In this document: positions 7,881 through 17,192 of the stretch, in pieces | Position numbering within the stretch: the stretch's first letter is position 1 | How the letters are laid out: every line of letters begins with the position of its first letter | Origin: Actinoplanes sichuanensis | GTDB lineage: Bacteria; Actinomycetota; Actinomycetes; Mycobacteriales; Micromonosporaceae | Direction: 5' to 3' | Length of the DNA stretch: 64,000 nucleotides | Assembly: GCF_033097365.1 (NCBI RefSeq) | Contig: NZ_AP028461.1 | Location: 5,456,001-5,520,000, forward strand | Translations under genes and position numbers: made by a program | Notes under the pieces: generated by a model | What the model saw: only the letters and a program-made list of their open reading frames with translations | Databases searched by the model: none | Told to the model about the DNA's origin: nothing

Positions 7881-8662
7881 AGCGTTGCCTCCGAGATGAG
7901 TCCGTAGCGTCGCAGGCCGGCCACCGGCTCGTCGATGCTGCACGTGCCGAAGCTGATGAAGTGGTGCCGGACCGCCTTGGCCAACACGTCGTCGATGCCG
8001 GCGACCGCGGCCGCGACCCGGTCACCGTCCTGGTCGGCGAGCGCCCGCTCGATCGCGTAACCCTGCAGGGCGCGGGCCGTCGCGAGCAGCACGTTGAGGA
8101 AGCCGTGATGTTCGAAACCGGTCACCGGGTCACGATGACGGATCGGGTCGTGCAGACCCGCGGTCAGCTTGAACGCGAGACCACCACGCACCGCCGCCCA
8201 GATCGCGCCGGCCAACTCGGCCTCGCTCGGGAACGCGTCCGCCCGTACCCCACCGGTCCTGATCTTCAATCGCAAGCCCGCGTCGCGCAGGGCCGCGACG
8301 CGCGTCGCGGTCACCTCCGTGCAGGCGATTTCGGTGTACGTGGTGAGGGCGCCCCCATCCAGCGCGGGCCCTTCCAGCGCCACGATCCGGATGCCCTCGG
8401 CGACCGGCAGCTCGTCGACCGGCCCCGGCAGCACCAGCGACACGTCCAGGTCCGGGCCGTCCGTCGAACGAGCCGGCTCCTCGAAGCGCGCCGGCTCGTC
8501 GGAACGCGCCAGCTCGTCGAAGCGCGCCAGGGAGCACACGAACGGCCCGACCAGCGGCGACCCCTGCCGGGCTCGATGAGCGGCGACCGCCTCGCCCATC
8601 GGCAGGTTCCCCGGCGGGAAGATCGCCGCGTCGTCGAACAGCCCCGCGAACAGGGCGTTCAT
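7877..8662 (-). CDS. Unrecognised protein inside the homogentisate operon
   Basis: This 261-residue protein is not one I can name. ATG 8662 overlaps the hmgA stop (ATGA) and its own stop overlaps the fahA start (GTGA), so it is locked into the catabolic operon. It opens with LFDDAAIFPPGN. Later hydrophobic strands (DVSLVLPG, GIRIVALEG, TYTEIACT, GLRLKIRTGG, LAFKLTAGLHDP, HGFLNVLLA) alternate with helices, suggesting an alpha/beta barrel. K133, R135, K165, H171, H185, H186 and N190 lie at strand ends where an active site would be. Residues 45-66 are a repetitive, probably variable linker. The operon lacks a maleylacetoacetate isomerase, and this gene sits in that slot; isomerase activity is inference only. 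Confidence 0.88.
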   Translation of the reverse strand: MNALFAGLFDDAAIFPPGNLPMGEAVAAHRARQGSPLVGPFVCSLARFDELARSDEPARFEEPARSTDGPDLDVSLVLPGPVDELPVAEGIRIVALEGPALDGGALTTYTEIACTEVTATRVAALRDAGLRLKIRTGGVRADAFPSEAELAGAIWAAVRGGLAFKLTAGLHDPIRHRDPVTGFEHHGFLNVLLATARALQGYAIERALADQDGDRVAAAVAGIDDVLAKAVRHHFISFGTCSIDEPVAGLRRYGLISEATL

Positions 8663-9854
8663 GAGTTCCGCGCCCAGGTCCAGGCGTAGACGCCGTCGTC
8701 GCACAGCCGTCCGGCCTCACCGAGCCCGAGCGGCCGGAACGTGTCGACCATGACCGCCAGCTCGTCGAACCGTTCCGCGCCGAGGCTCCCCTGGATGGCA
8801 CCGGGCTGCGGCCCGTGCGAGTGCCCGCCCGGGTGCAACGACACCGAGCCGACGTTGATCCCAGATCCTTTTCGGGCCTCGTAGTCACCACCGACGTAGA
8901 ACATGACCTCGTCGCTGTCGACGTTCGAGTGGTAGTACGGGACCGGCACGGCGAGCGGGTGGTAGTCCACCTTCCGCGGCACGAAGTTGCAGATCACGAA
9001 GTTGTTGCCCTCGAAGACCTGGTGCACCGGCGGCGGCTGGTGGACCCGCCCGGTGATCGGCTCGAAGTCGGCGATGTTGAACGCGTAGGGGTACAGGCAC
9101 CCGTCCCACCCCACCACGTCGAACGGGTGGTGCGGCAGGACGTGCACGGTCCCGGCGAGCCCGGCCGGCCCGTCGCCCCGATGCTTGATGTAGACCTCGA
9201 CGTTCTCCCCTTCGACCACATGAGGGGCCTCGGGGGTACGCAGATCGCGTTCGCAGTAGGGCGCGTGTTCGAGGAACTGGCCGTACCGGGAGAGGTAACG
9301 CTTCGGCGGCGCGATGTGACTGTTCGCCTCGATCGTGTAGAGCCGCAGCGGCGCGTCCCCGGACGGCACCCACCGATGCGTGGTGGCCCGCGGAAGGATG
9401 ACGTAGTCACCGCTTCCGACGACCAGATCACCGAAGACAGTCTCGACCGTGCCGGTACCGGCCTCGACGTAGACGCACTCGTCGCCCGTGGCGTTGCGGT
9501 ACAGCGGCGACGCGGTGCCGGCCACCACGTACCCGATCCGCACGTCGGCGTTGCCGAGGACCAGCCGCCGATCCCGGACCGCGTCGCACGACTTCCACTC
9601 CTCGCCGTCGAAGAGCTCGTGCAGGCGCAGGTGCCGGGGCAGCAGCGGCTGGTTCGCCTCGGTCGCCTGGTCGGGCAGCTGCCAGATACGGGCGCCGGCC
9701 ACCCCCGACGGCACGTGCCGGTGGTAGAGCAGCGACGAGTCGGAGGAGAAGCCCTCCTCGCCCATCAGCTCCTCGTAGTACAGCTTCCCGTCCGGGTCGC
9801 GGTGCTGGGTGTGCCGTTTCGGCGGGATGTCACCCGCTCGCTGGTAATGAGCCA

Positions 9855-9855
<1 letters not shown>
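8659..9855 (-). CDS. hmgA: Homogentisate 1,2-dioxygenase
   Basis: This 398-residue cytosolic Fe(II) enzyme opens the ring of homogentisate to maleylacetoacetate. It keeps the cupin features of the family: HRHVPSG near the N-terminus, YVIPRGTTHRW-like LPRATTHRW, PHHPFDVVGWDGCLYPYAFN, and the iron ligands in YYHSNVDSDE and GGHSHGPQPGA. ATG 9855 overlaps the hppD stop by one base and its stop overlaps the next start by four. It is the second gene of the leftward tyrosine degradation operon. Confidence 0.96.
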
Positions 9856-11096
<1,241 letters not shown>

Positions 11097-11182
11097 TTAC
11101 GAGACGCCGGTCACTGCACAACAAGTACGATTTTCGCCTGACAGATTGCCCAGAACGGCGGGTCGTTGGTCCTTTTCCCTGG

Positions 11183-12724
11183 TCAATCTGCCCAGACTCG
11201 GCCGCGGCCGTCGTGCTTGGCGTGATACAGGCTGCGGTCCGCGTCGGTCAGCAGGGCGGGCAACTCACGCCGGCTGCCATGGTGCACGCCGATGCTCACC
11301 GAGACCTTCAGCCCGACCGCCAGGTCGTCCCACGGGTGCGTCCGGACCGCGTCGAGGATCTGCTGCGCCCGGGCGGTCGGGATGTCGGTGTGCACGTCGG
11401 CCAGGATCACCACGAACTCGTCGCCGCCCAGCCGGGCCGCCAGGTCGATCGGGCGCACGTGCAGCGCCAGGATCTGCCCGAGCCGGGCCAGCACCAGGTC
11501 GCCCACGTCGTGACCGAAATTGTCGTTGACCGCCTTGAAATGGTCGACGTCGATCATCATGACCGCGTAGGCCTGCTCGTCCGAGAGGTTCACGTCACCG
11601 CCCAGCCCGGACAGGTACGCCTGGTAGCCACGACGGTTCGCCAGGCCGGTCAGTTCGTCCACCACCAGGTCCCGGCGCAACTGTTCGTGGTCGCGGCGGC
11701 GGCGCTCCACGGCGATCGCGTCGCGCATCCCGGACATCCGGTCCAGGCGGTCGTTCCAGCGCAGTACGGCCAGCTCGTCGCCGTACCGGATGGCCTCGGG
11801 GTTGGTCCCCGGCCGTTTCGCGGCGATGCCGAGGCGCAGCAGTTTCGTGCCGGTCGGCAGCGGGATCCCGACGTCGTCGCCGGCCTGCACGGCCAGCAGC
11901 GCGGCGGTCTCGGCGGCACCCTCACGGGCCGCGGTGATCGCAGCGCCCAGCGCCGCCACCCGCCCCTCGGCCGGAACCGGCTCGTCACCGGCGATCGTGG
12001 CCAGCAGATGCCGCATGCCGTGCACCTCGCCGACCCAGCCCGGCGGCCATTCCGCATCGGTCGGGTCCCCGACGGCGAGGACGGTACGCGCCCGGGCCGC
12101 CGCCTCCTCCCACTGACCGATCCCCGCGAGACAACTCGCCCAGTCGAGCGCCAGGTCGAACGAGTTGATCGACACCACCCGGGCCTGCCGGCGGATCGTC
12201 TCCGCCCAGCGCGGCTGTGGTGGCGCGAGCGTCTGCTCGGTGAGCTGGTAATACTCCTGCGCCAGCTCCCAGAACCCCAGCTCGTGGGCGACGCAGGCGA
12301 CCTCGATCAGTGCGTTGGCCCGATGCAGCACCAGCCCGGTGCCGTCCGCCTCGTCCAGCAGCACCACGGCCTCGACCAGCAGCGCGGCCGCCGACTCCCC
12401 GGTCGTCGCGAGCCGGCGGCGGCTCGCGCAACGCAACGCCTTGAGCGCGATCGACAGGGCCAGCAGGTCCGGATCGCCGAGCAGCAGGGCCGTGTCGAGC
12501 ATCGCGTTCACATGCTCGGTGTCGTCGACCCCCGCCTCCAGACAGGCCAACGACCGGGCCATGTGCAGCAGCAGCCGCACGTCCTCCCAACCGCAGGCCC
12601 GCGCCTCGTGCTCGGCCCGTTCCACCGCAGCCGGGTCGTCATGACCCTGAGCAGCCTCGATGAGCTGGTAGGCATGCTCGATCGCAGCCTCGTGTCCGGT
12701 ACTCATCGGGTCGCGGTCAGGCAC
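11183..12724 (-). CDS. GGDEF diguanylate cyclase with TPR-like N-terminal region
   Basis: This 513-residue protein should make cyclic di-GMP. Residues 1-320 are helical, Leu/Ala-rich and TPR-like with no membrane segment. The GGDEF domain (about 350-510) has DELTGLANRRGYQAYL, MMIDVDHFKAVNDNFGHDVGD, an intact LGGDEFVVI active site and an RPID inhibitory I-site exactly five residues before it, predicting product feedback. GTG 12724 is chosen for its GAGGACAGG upstream; ATG 12706 is an alternative. It stands alone, leftward, after hppD's promoter region. Confidence 0.92.
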   Translation of the reverse strand: MPDRDPMSTGHEAAIEHAYQLIEAAQGHDDPAAVERAEHEARACGWEDVRLLLHMARSLACLEAGVDDTEHVNAMLDTALLLGDPDLLALSIALKALRCASRRRLATTGESAAALLVEAVVLLDEADGTGLVLHRANALIEVACVAHELGFWELAQEYYQLTEQTLAPPQPRWAETIRRQARVVSINSFDLALDWASCLAGIGQWEEAAARARTVLAVGDPTDAEWPPGWVGEVHGMRHLLATIAGDEPVPAEGRVAALGAAITAAREGAAETAALLAVQAGDDVGIPLPTGTKLLRLGIAAKRPGTNPEAIRYGDELAVLRWNDRLDRMSGMRDAIAVERRRRDHEQLRRDLVVDELTGLANRRGYQAYLSGLGGDVNLSDEQAYAVMMIDVDHFKAVNDNFGHDVGDLVLARLGQILALHVRPIDLAARLGGDEFVVILADVHTDIPTARAQQILDAVRTHPWDDLAVGLKVSVSIGVHHGSRRELPALLTDADRSLYHAKHDGRGRVWAD

Positions 12725-12945
12725 CCTGTCCTCACGTTCCGCCGCGAGCGGCGATCACTTTCCGCCGCCGTCACCATACCGGTCACTGATCGTCGAAGTA
12801 CGCGAACCGGCCTCGACATCGTGCCCCGGCAGCCCCCGCCCCGGTCGCCCGGCCACCCTCGACATCGATGGCCGATTGATGGAACCTTTCCGCGCGGTGA
12901 TGCCTTTCGGGAGGGTGACGACGGATCGGACCGAACGGAGCGGGG

Positions 12946-14010
12946 ATGACGGAACGTCTCAGACAGCTACTGGACGACGCGGTCGGCGAGCTCGAACCGC
13001 GCGACCCGGACCCGGTCGGATCCGTCCTGCGCCGTGGACGGGCCGCCCGGCGGCGGGCCGTGACGGCCGGGGTGGCCGGGGCCGCCGTGGCGGTGCTGGC
13101 CGTCGGTGCGATCACCACCAGTGGCCTGATCCGGAACGGGCCCACCCCGCAACCGGCCGAACCGCGGCGGACCGCCGACGCCACGCCCACACCCCTGGTC
13201 ATCGACGGGAAGATCGTCGCCGGCGCCCTGAAGATGCCGGTGCCCCCGAAATGGCGGGCTCTGACGACCGAACAGGCGGCGTCGTGCGTCCCGCAGACAT
13301 GGCAGACCCTCGTCATGGTCGTTCCGAGCGGGGACGGCCGCTGCCCGAAAAAGCAGATCCTGGTGTACGGATCCGGCGAACGCAGCATCGACCGGATGGG
13401 ACGCCGGCAGCAGGACGCCGACGGTGTCGTCAGCATGGTGACCGACCCGCCAGTGACGATCACCCTGCCCGGCGGTGAACCGGCCTGGCTCGCCGTCGAC
13501 TTCGACAACAGGTACCTGAAGCCGGGCATCCCCACCGCCCGGAACCTGATGGTCATGCCGTGGTCGCAGGTCACCGTTCACTGGTTGATGGACGGCCCGG
13601 CGCAACGCACGCTGGTGTCGACGATCCGGACCACACCGACCGGCGCCGGCGTCCTCCGGCTGCCCGACACCGCCGCCGACGCCTACTGGTCCGGCCCGGA
13701 CGGGCACGGCGATCTCGACGACAGCGCCGCCGTCACCGGGCTGATCCAGACCCTGCGCGCCCAGACCGACGTGGTGGCGAACGCGGACGCCTGCGCCAAC
13801 GAGTCACAACAGACCGCCGAGATCACGTTCCTGCCCACTGCCGCCCCATTGACGCAGTTCCACTCCCCGGCCGACCCGACCGTGTTCCGGGTGGTGATCT
13901 CGCTCGGCGGCGGCTGCCAGGAGGCGGTCTCCTCACACGGCGGCCGGGTCCGGCTCAGCGACGCGACGGTCACCGAGCTGAAGACGGTCTTCGGGATCGG
14001 TGCCGAGTGA
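12946..14010 (+). CDS. Anti-sigma-factor-like membrane protein paired with ECF sigma
   Basis: This 354-residue protein has a short cytoplasmic N-terminus (MTERLRQLLDDAVGELEP), one membrane helix (AVTAGVAGAAVAVLAVGAIT, about 37-57) and a large extracytoplasmic domain with Cys residues. The topology and the stop/start overlap (GTGA, 14007-14010) with an ECF sigma gene suggest a sigma-regulating partner. No zinc-binding HxxxCxxC motif is visible, so it is not a ZAS-type anti-sigma. Here the regulator precedes the sigma gene, the reverse of the common order. A GGAACC element at 12881 could be an ECF-type -35 box. Confidence 0.72.
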   Translation: MTERLRQLLDDAVGELEPRDPDPVGSVLRRGRAARRRAVTAGVAGAAVAVLAVGAITTSGLIRNGPTPQPAEPRRTADATPTPLVIDGKIVAGALKMPVPPKWRALTTEQAASCVPQTWQTLVMVVPSGDGRCPKKQILVYGSGERSIDRMGRRQQDADGVVSMVTDPPVTITLPGGEPAWLAVDFDNRYLKPGIPTARNLMVMPWSQVTVHWLMDGPAQRTLVSTIRTTPTGAGVLRLPDTAADAYWSGPDGHGDLDDSAAVTGLIQTLRAQTDVVANADACANESQQTAEITFLPTAAPLTQFHSPADPTVFRVVISLGGGCQEAVSSHGGRVRLSDATVTELKTVFGIGAE

Positions 14011-14516
14011 CCGACGACGAGTTCGCCGCGTTCGTCGGCGCACGCTATCCGGCCCTCGTCCGCTACGGCACGCTGCTCACCGGCGACCGCGGGCACGGCG
14101 AGGACCTCACCCAGGAGGCCCTGGTCAAAACCCATCGCGCCTGGCGGCGGCTGCATCCCGACGGCGACCCCGAGGGTTACACCAGGCAGATCATGGTACG
14201 GGCGGCATGGCGCGCCGGACGCCGGTTGTGGCGTCGTGAACTGCCCGCGGCCGCGCCACCGGACCGCGCCGTCGACGGGGATGCGTACGACCTGCGAGAC
14301 ACCACCGAGGTGGTCCTGGCCGCGCTGCGTCAACTGCCGGCCGGGCAGCGGATCGTGCTCGTGCTGCGCTACTGGGCGGGTCTGTCCGAGCAGGAGATCG
14401 CCGGCCAGCTCGGCTGCTCCACCGGAACCGTGAAGAGCCGGGCCAGCCGGGCGATCGCCGAGCTGCGCCGGACCGGTGGGCCGCTGACCGAGGCCTTCGC
14501 CCACGCCGCCCCCTGA
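14007..14516 (+). CDS. SigE-family ECF RNA polymerase sigma factor
   Basis: This 169-residue protein starts at GTG 14007, overlapping the preceding stop. It has a region 2 segment (YGTLLTGDRGHGEDLTQEALVKTHRAW) and region 4 (LPAGQRIVLVLRYWAGLSEQEIAGQLGCSTGTVKSRASRAI, described in parts), the layout of actinobacterial SigE-like factors of 160-180 residues. It should direct RNA polymerase to a small regulon, probably under the control of the membrane protein encoded upstream. A strong hairpin follows 5 bp after the stop. Confidence 0.93.
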   Translation: MTDDEFAAFVGARYPALVRYGTLLTGDRGHGEDLTQEALVKTHRAWRRLHPDGDPEGYTRQIMVRAAWRAGRRLWRRELPAAAPPDRAVDGDAYDLRDTTEVVLAALRQLPAGQRIVLVLRYWAGLSEQEIAGQLGCSTGTVKSRASRAIAELRRTGGPLTEAFAHAAP

Positions 14517-14521
14517 ACCGG

Positions 14522-14558
14522 CCCGCACCCCGGACTCGTTCGACGGCCGGGGTGCGGG
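14522..14558 (+). terminator. Hairpin terminator after the ECF sigma gene
   Basis: CCCGCACCCCGG (14522-14533) is the exact reverse complement of CCGGGGTGCGGG (14547-14558), separated by a 13-base loop. It closes the anti-sigma-like/sigma operon just 14 bp before the next gene's start. Confidence 0.85.
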
Positions 14559-14571
14559 CAAGATCGGGGGC

Positions 14572-15798
14572 ATGTCGTCGCAGAGCGTGCCGCCGGTACT
14601 CGTCGAGGTGATCGGCGGGCTCGGCCGGGTCACCCTCAACCGGCCGGGGGCGATCAACGCACTCACCGCCGAGATGGTCGGGCTCCTTCGGCGTACGCTC
14701 GCGGACTGGTCGGAAACGGACCGGGTCCGGGCCGTGCTGATCGACGGTGCCGGACCGCGCGGCCTGTGCGCCGGAGGCGACCTGCGGGCCATGCACGCCG
14801 ACGCCGTCTCCGGAGGCAGCGGCTCGCTGGACTTCTGGGCCGACGAGTATCGACTCAACGCCGAGATCGCCGAGTATGCGAAACCGGTCGTGGCGTTCAT
14901 GGACGGCCTGGTGATGGGCGGTGGCATCGGTGTCTCCGCCCACGCGTCGCTGCGGATCGTCACCGAACGGTCGCGGTTGGCGATGCCCGAGGTGGGCATC
15001 GGCTTCCACCCGGACGTGGGCGGATCGTGGCTGCTGTCGCACGCTCCGGGCGAGATCGGCACGCATCTCGCCCTGACCGGAGGAACCATCGGTGCGGCCG
15101 ACGCCATCGTCGCCGGTCTCGCCGACGTGTTCGTGCCGTCCGCCCGCCTCGCCGATCTCGCCGTGGCCCTCCGGACGTCGGATGCCGCCGAGGTGGTGGC
15201 CTCGTTCGCCGAGACACCGCCGCCCGGCGACCTCACCGGCGGTTTCGCCGCTGCGGTCCAGAGCGGCACCGCCGCTGCCGTCCAAGGCGACACCGCCGCT
15301 GCCGTCCAAGGCGACACCGCCGCTGCCGTCCAAGGCGACACCGCCGCTGCCGTCCAAGGCGACACCGCCGCTGCCGTCCAAGGCGACACCGCCGCTGCCG
15401 TCCAAGGCGACACCGCCGCCTTCCGGCCCGGTGAATTCGGTGGCGCACGCGGATGGATCGACGAGTGTTACGCGGGCGACGACGTCGCCGCGATCATCGA
15501 CCGGCTGGCCTCCTCCACCGCGCCCGGTGCCCAGGCGGCGGCCAAGGAGATCGCCACCAAGTCACCGACGTCGCTGGTCGTGGCGCTGCGCTCGATCCGG
15601 TCGGCGGCCGGTCTGTCGACGCTGCGCGAGGCGCTCGACCAGGAGTACCGCCTGTCGGCGGCGCTGCTGCGCCTGCCCGATCTGGCCGAGGGCATCCGAG
15701 CCCAGATCATCGACAAGGACCGGCGCCCCCAATGGCGACCAGCCACCCTCGGCGAGGTCTCCCCGGCGCTGATCGACGCCTGCTTCGCTACGAGTTGA
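14572..15798 (+). CDS. Enoyl-CoA hydratase/isomerase family protein, 3-hydroxyisobutyryl-CoA hydrolase type
   Basis: This 408-residue crotonase-fold protein has GRVTLNRPGAINALTAEMV, oxyanion-hole GAGPRGLCAGGDLRAMH, and MDGLVMGGGIGVSAHASLRI with MPEVGIGFHPDVGGSWLLS, the pattern of 3-hydroxyisobutyryl-CoA hydrolases in valine catabolism. A C-terminal helical region (DRRPQWRPATLGEV) also fits. Between the core and C-terminal domains, residues 226-281 are an eight-residue tandem repeat (AAAVQGDT), six identical copies plus one variant, which looks like an inserted flexible linker. The frame is intact, so the enzyme is probably active. Confidence 0.9.
   Translation: MSSQSVPPVLVEVIGGLGRVTLNRPGAINALTAEMVGLLRRTLADWSETDRVRAVLIDGAGPRGLCAGGDLRAMHADAVSGGSGSLDFWADEYRLNAEIAEYAKPVVAFMDGLVMGGGIGVSAHASLRIVTERSRLAMPEVGIGFHPDVGGSWLLSHAPGEIGTHLALTGGTIGAADAIVAGLADVFVPSARLADLAVALRTSDAAEVVASFAETPPPGDLTGGFAAAVQSGTAAAVQGDTAAAVQGDTAAAVQGDTAAAVQGDTAAAVQGDTAAAVQGDTAAFRPGEFGGARGWIDECYAGDDVAAIIDRLASSTAPGAQAAAKEIATKSPTSLVVALRSIRSAAGLSTLREALDQEYRLSAALLRLPDLAEGIRAQIIDKDRRPQWRPATLGEVSPALIDACFATS
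15247..15414 (+). repeat. In-frame 24-bp tandem repeat (7 units) within the hydrolase gene
   Basis: One degenerate unit (15247-15270) is followed by six identical 24-bp units (15271-15414) of GCCGCTGCCGTCCAAGGCGA plus CACC, each encoding AAAVQGDT. The period is eight codons, so copy-number change would not break the frame. Perfect identity of six units indicates recent expansion. Confidence 0.97.
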
Positions 15799-15800
15799 CT

Positions 15801-15975
15801 CCGGAAACCTTCACTTCCGCCGACCCCGGGAACCTTTGCTGTTGCCGACCCCGGGAACCCTCGCTGTTGCCGGCCCCGGAAACCTTCACCACCGCCGACC
15901 CCGGGAACCTTTGCTGTTGCCGACCCCGGAAATCCTCACCACCGCTGACTCCGGGAACCCTGGCCGCGTCAGACC
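15801..15975. repeat. Intergenic 25-bp tandem repeat (7 units)
   Basis: Seven units in exact 25-bp register start at 15801, 15826, 15851, 15876, 15901, 15926 and 15951. The consensus is CCGGGAACCTTTGCTGTTGC plus CGACC, with two alternating sub-types (CTTTGCTGTTGCC and CTTCACCACCGCC). It begins 2 bp after the stop of the upstream gene. The period is not a multiple of three and no gene is visible in it. Confidence 0.92.
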
Positions 15976-16199
15976 GGGCGACTCCTAAGCACGGAAACCG
16001 GGCTTTCCGGGGCGGCCGTTCGTGGGCTTGACCTGCGCGGAGGATGGCGGTCGGCTGGATCGGTCGAATGTCGGCACATCATGGCGGGAACTAAATCGAT
16101 CGGGCCGACGACCACCTGGTAGCCCGCGCCTAGGGTGAACCGACTGCCGCCGCGTACTCGTACCTGAACGCGGAACCACGACAGCGAGAGGACGCCCGC
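15976..16199. promoter_or_regulatory. SigC-gene upstream region with candidate ECF promoter
   Basis: Before the sigC-like gene, GGGAAC (16086-16091) is followed after a 17-base spacer by CGAC (16109-16112), the shape of an ECF-type promoter and compatible with autoregulation. A six-base CGGAAA/TTTCCG hairpin lies near 15992. The GAGAGG at about 16186 serves as ribosome site. No start-site data support this, so the call is tentative. Confidence 0.35.
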
Positions 16200-16775
16200 A
16201 TGGCCGACGCCGACCTGACCGCTTATGCGTTCGCCGCCGGACGCGGTGACCGGGAAGCGGCAGCCGACCTGATCCGGGCCACCCAGTTCGAGGTGGCCAG
16301 ATTCCTGCGGACCCTGTCCGGTGAGTCCGACGTCGACGACCTCGTCCAGGACACCTTCCTGCGCGCGCTGCGGTCGCTGCCCGATTTCGAAGGCCGTTCC
16401 TCGGTCCGGACGTGGCTGTTCGCCATCGCCCGACGGGTTGCCGCCGACCACATCCGGCACATCACCCGCCGCCCCCGGATCGCGGCCGTCACCGACTGGG
16501 TGACCAGCGCCGACGCTGCGGAGTCGGACGGCCGCCCCCGATTCGAGGAGGAGCACGCGCTCACCTCGCTGCTCGCCGGTCTACCCGACGACCGGCGCGA
16601 GGCGTTCATCGCCACCCAGGTGCTGGGCCTGTCGTATGCGGAGGCCGCCGAAGTCTGCGACTGCCCGGTCGGCACGATCCGCTCCCGGGTGGCCCGCGCC
16701 CGCGAAGACCTGGTCACCGCCCTGGCCGCCACCCACACCACCCCGGCGCAGCGCGCGGCCCCGTCCGCCATCTGA
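16200..16775 (+). CDS. sigC: SigC-type ECF RNA polymerase sigma factor
   Basis: This 191-residue ECF factor closely follows mycobacterial SigC in its motifs: RATQFEVARFLRTLSG, DVDDLVQDTFLRALRSLP, SSVRTWLFAIARRVAADHIR in region 2, and TQVLGLSYAEAAEVCDCPVG with TIRSRVARAREDL in region 4. SigC-group factors generally lack an adjacent anti-sigma gene, and none is seen here. After its TGA, the same frame stays open for 35 codons to 16883 (TTRDHPTAQDLLEHAG-like) without a usable start, possibly a remnant. Confidence 0.9.
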   Translation: MADADLTAYAFAAGRGDREAAADLIRATQFEVARFLRTLSGESDVDDLVQDTFLRALRSLPDFEGRSSVRTWLFAIARRVAADHIRHITRRPRIAAVTDWVTSADAAESDGRPRFEEEHALTSLLAGLPDDRREAFIATQVLGLSYAEAAEVCDCPVGTIRSRVARAREDLVTALAATHTTPAQRAAPSAI

Positions 16776-17192
16776 CCCCCACCCGTCGCCACCACCCGCG
16801 ACCACCCGACCGCCCAGGACCTGCTCGAACACGCCGGCAGCCTCCCTTACGCCGGTAAACACACGGGCCGGGCCGCATGGTGACGGAGCCCCGCCAGAGC
16901 CGCCTGACCCCGCCCCACAGCAGCCCACCCGCGGAGCCGCCGCCCACACGGCCGAGGCCGCGCGAACCCGCCCCACAGCAGCCCACCCGCGAAGCCGCCG
17001 CCCACACGGCCGAGGCCGCGCGAACCCGCCCCACAGCAGCCCACCCGCGGAGCTGCCGCCGCAAAGCCAAAACCGCGCGAAGCCGCCCCACGCCAGCCCA
17101 CCCACGGAGCCGAAGCCCGCACGGCCGAAGCCGCGGCAGCCCGCCCGGAAACCAGCGGCACCGGTGAACGCCGCGGACCGGTTCCGCGGCGG
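16776..17192. other. 417-bp intergenic region without a convincing gene
   Basis: The first 108 bp stay open in the sigC frame and would read a hydrophilic peptide (ARDHPTAQDLLEHAGSLPY-like, ending at 16883) but have no start codon; this may be a decayed gene. The remainder is the 58-bp repeat array. Open frames on both strands here are low-complexity Pro/Arg/Ala products of the repeat and are not annotated. Confidence 0.5.
16911..17141. repeat. 58-bp tandem repeat array (about 4 units)
   Basis: Units begin at 16911, 16969, 17027 and 17084, each starting CGCCCCACAGCAGCCCACCC or a close variant and containing a CACACGGCCGAGGCCGCGCG core. The first two are nearly identical; the last two are degraded. 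The period is not divisible by three, arguing against coding. It separates the convergent sigC and DUF4132 genes. Confidence 0.88.

Noticed and set aside
13683..15413. 576-residue antisense frame beginning with PWTAAAVS repeats
   Set aside because: The repeats are the complement of the 24-bp array; the frame crosses the sigma gene and part of the hydrolase gene and shows no family features.
15247..15975. Possible CRISPR array
   Set aside because: Units are contiguous tandem repeats with no spacers, and no cas genes are nearby.
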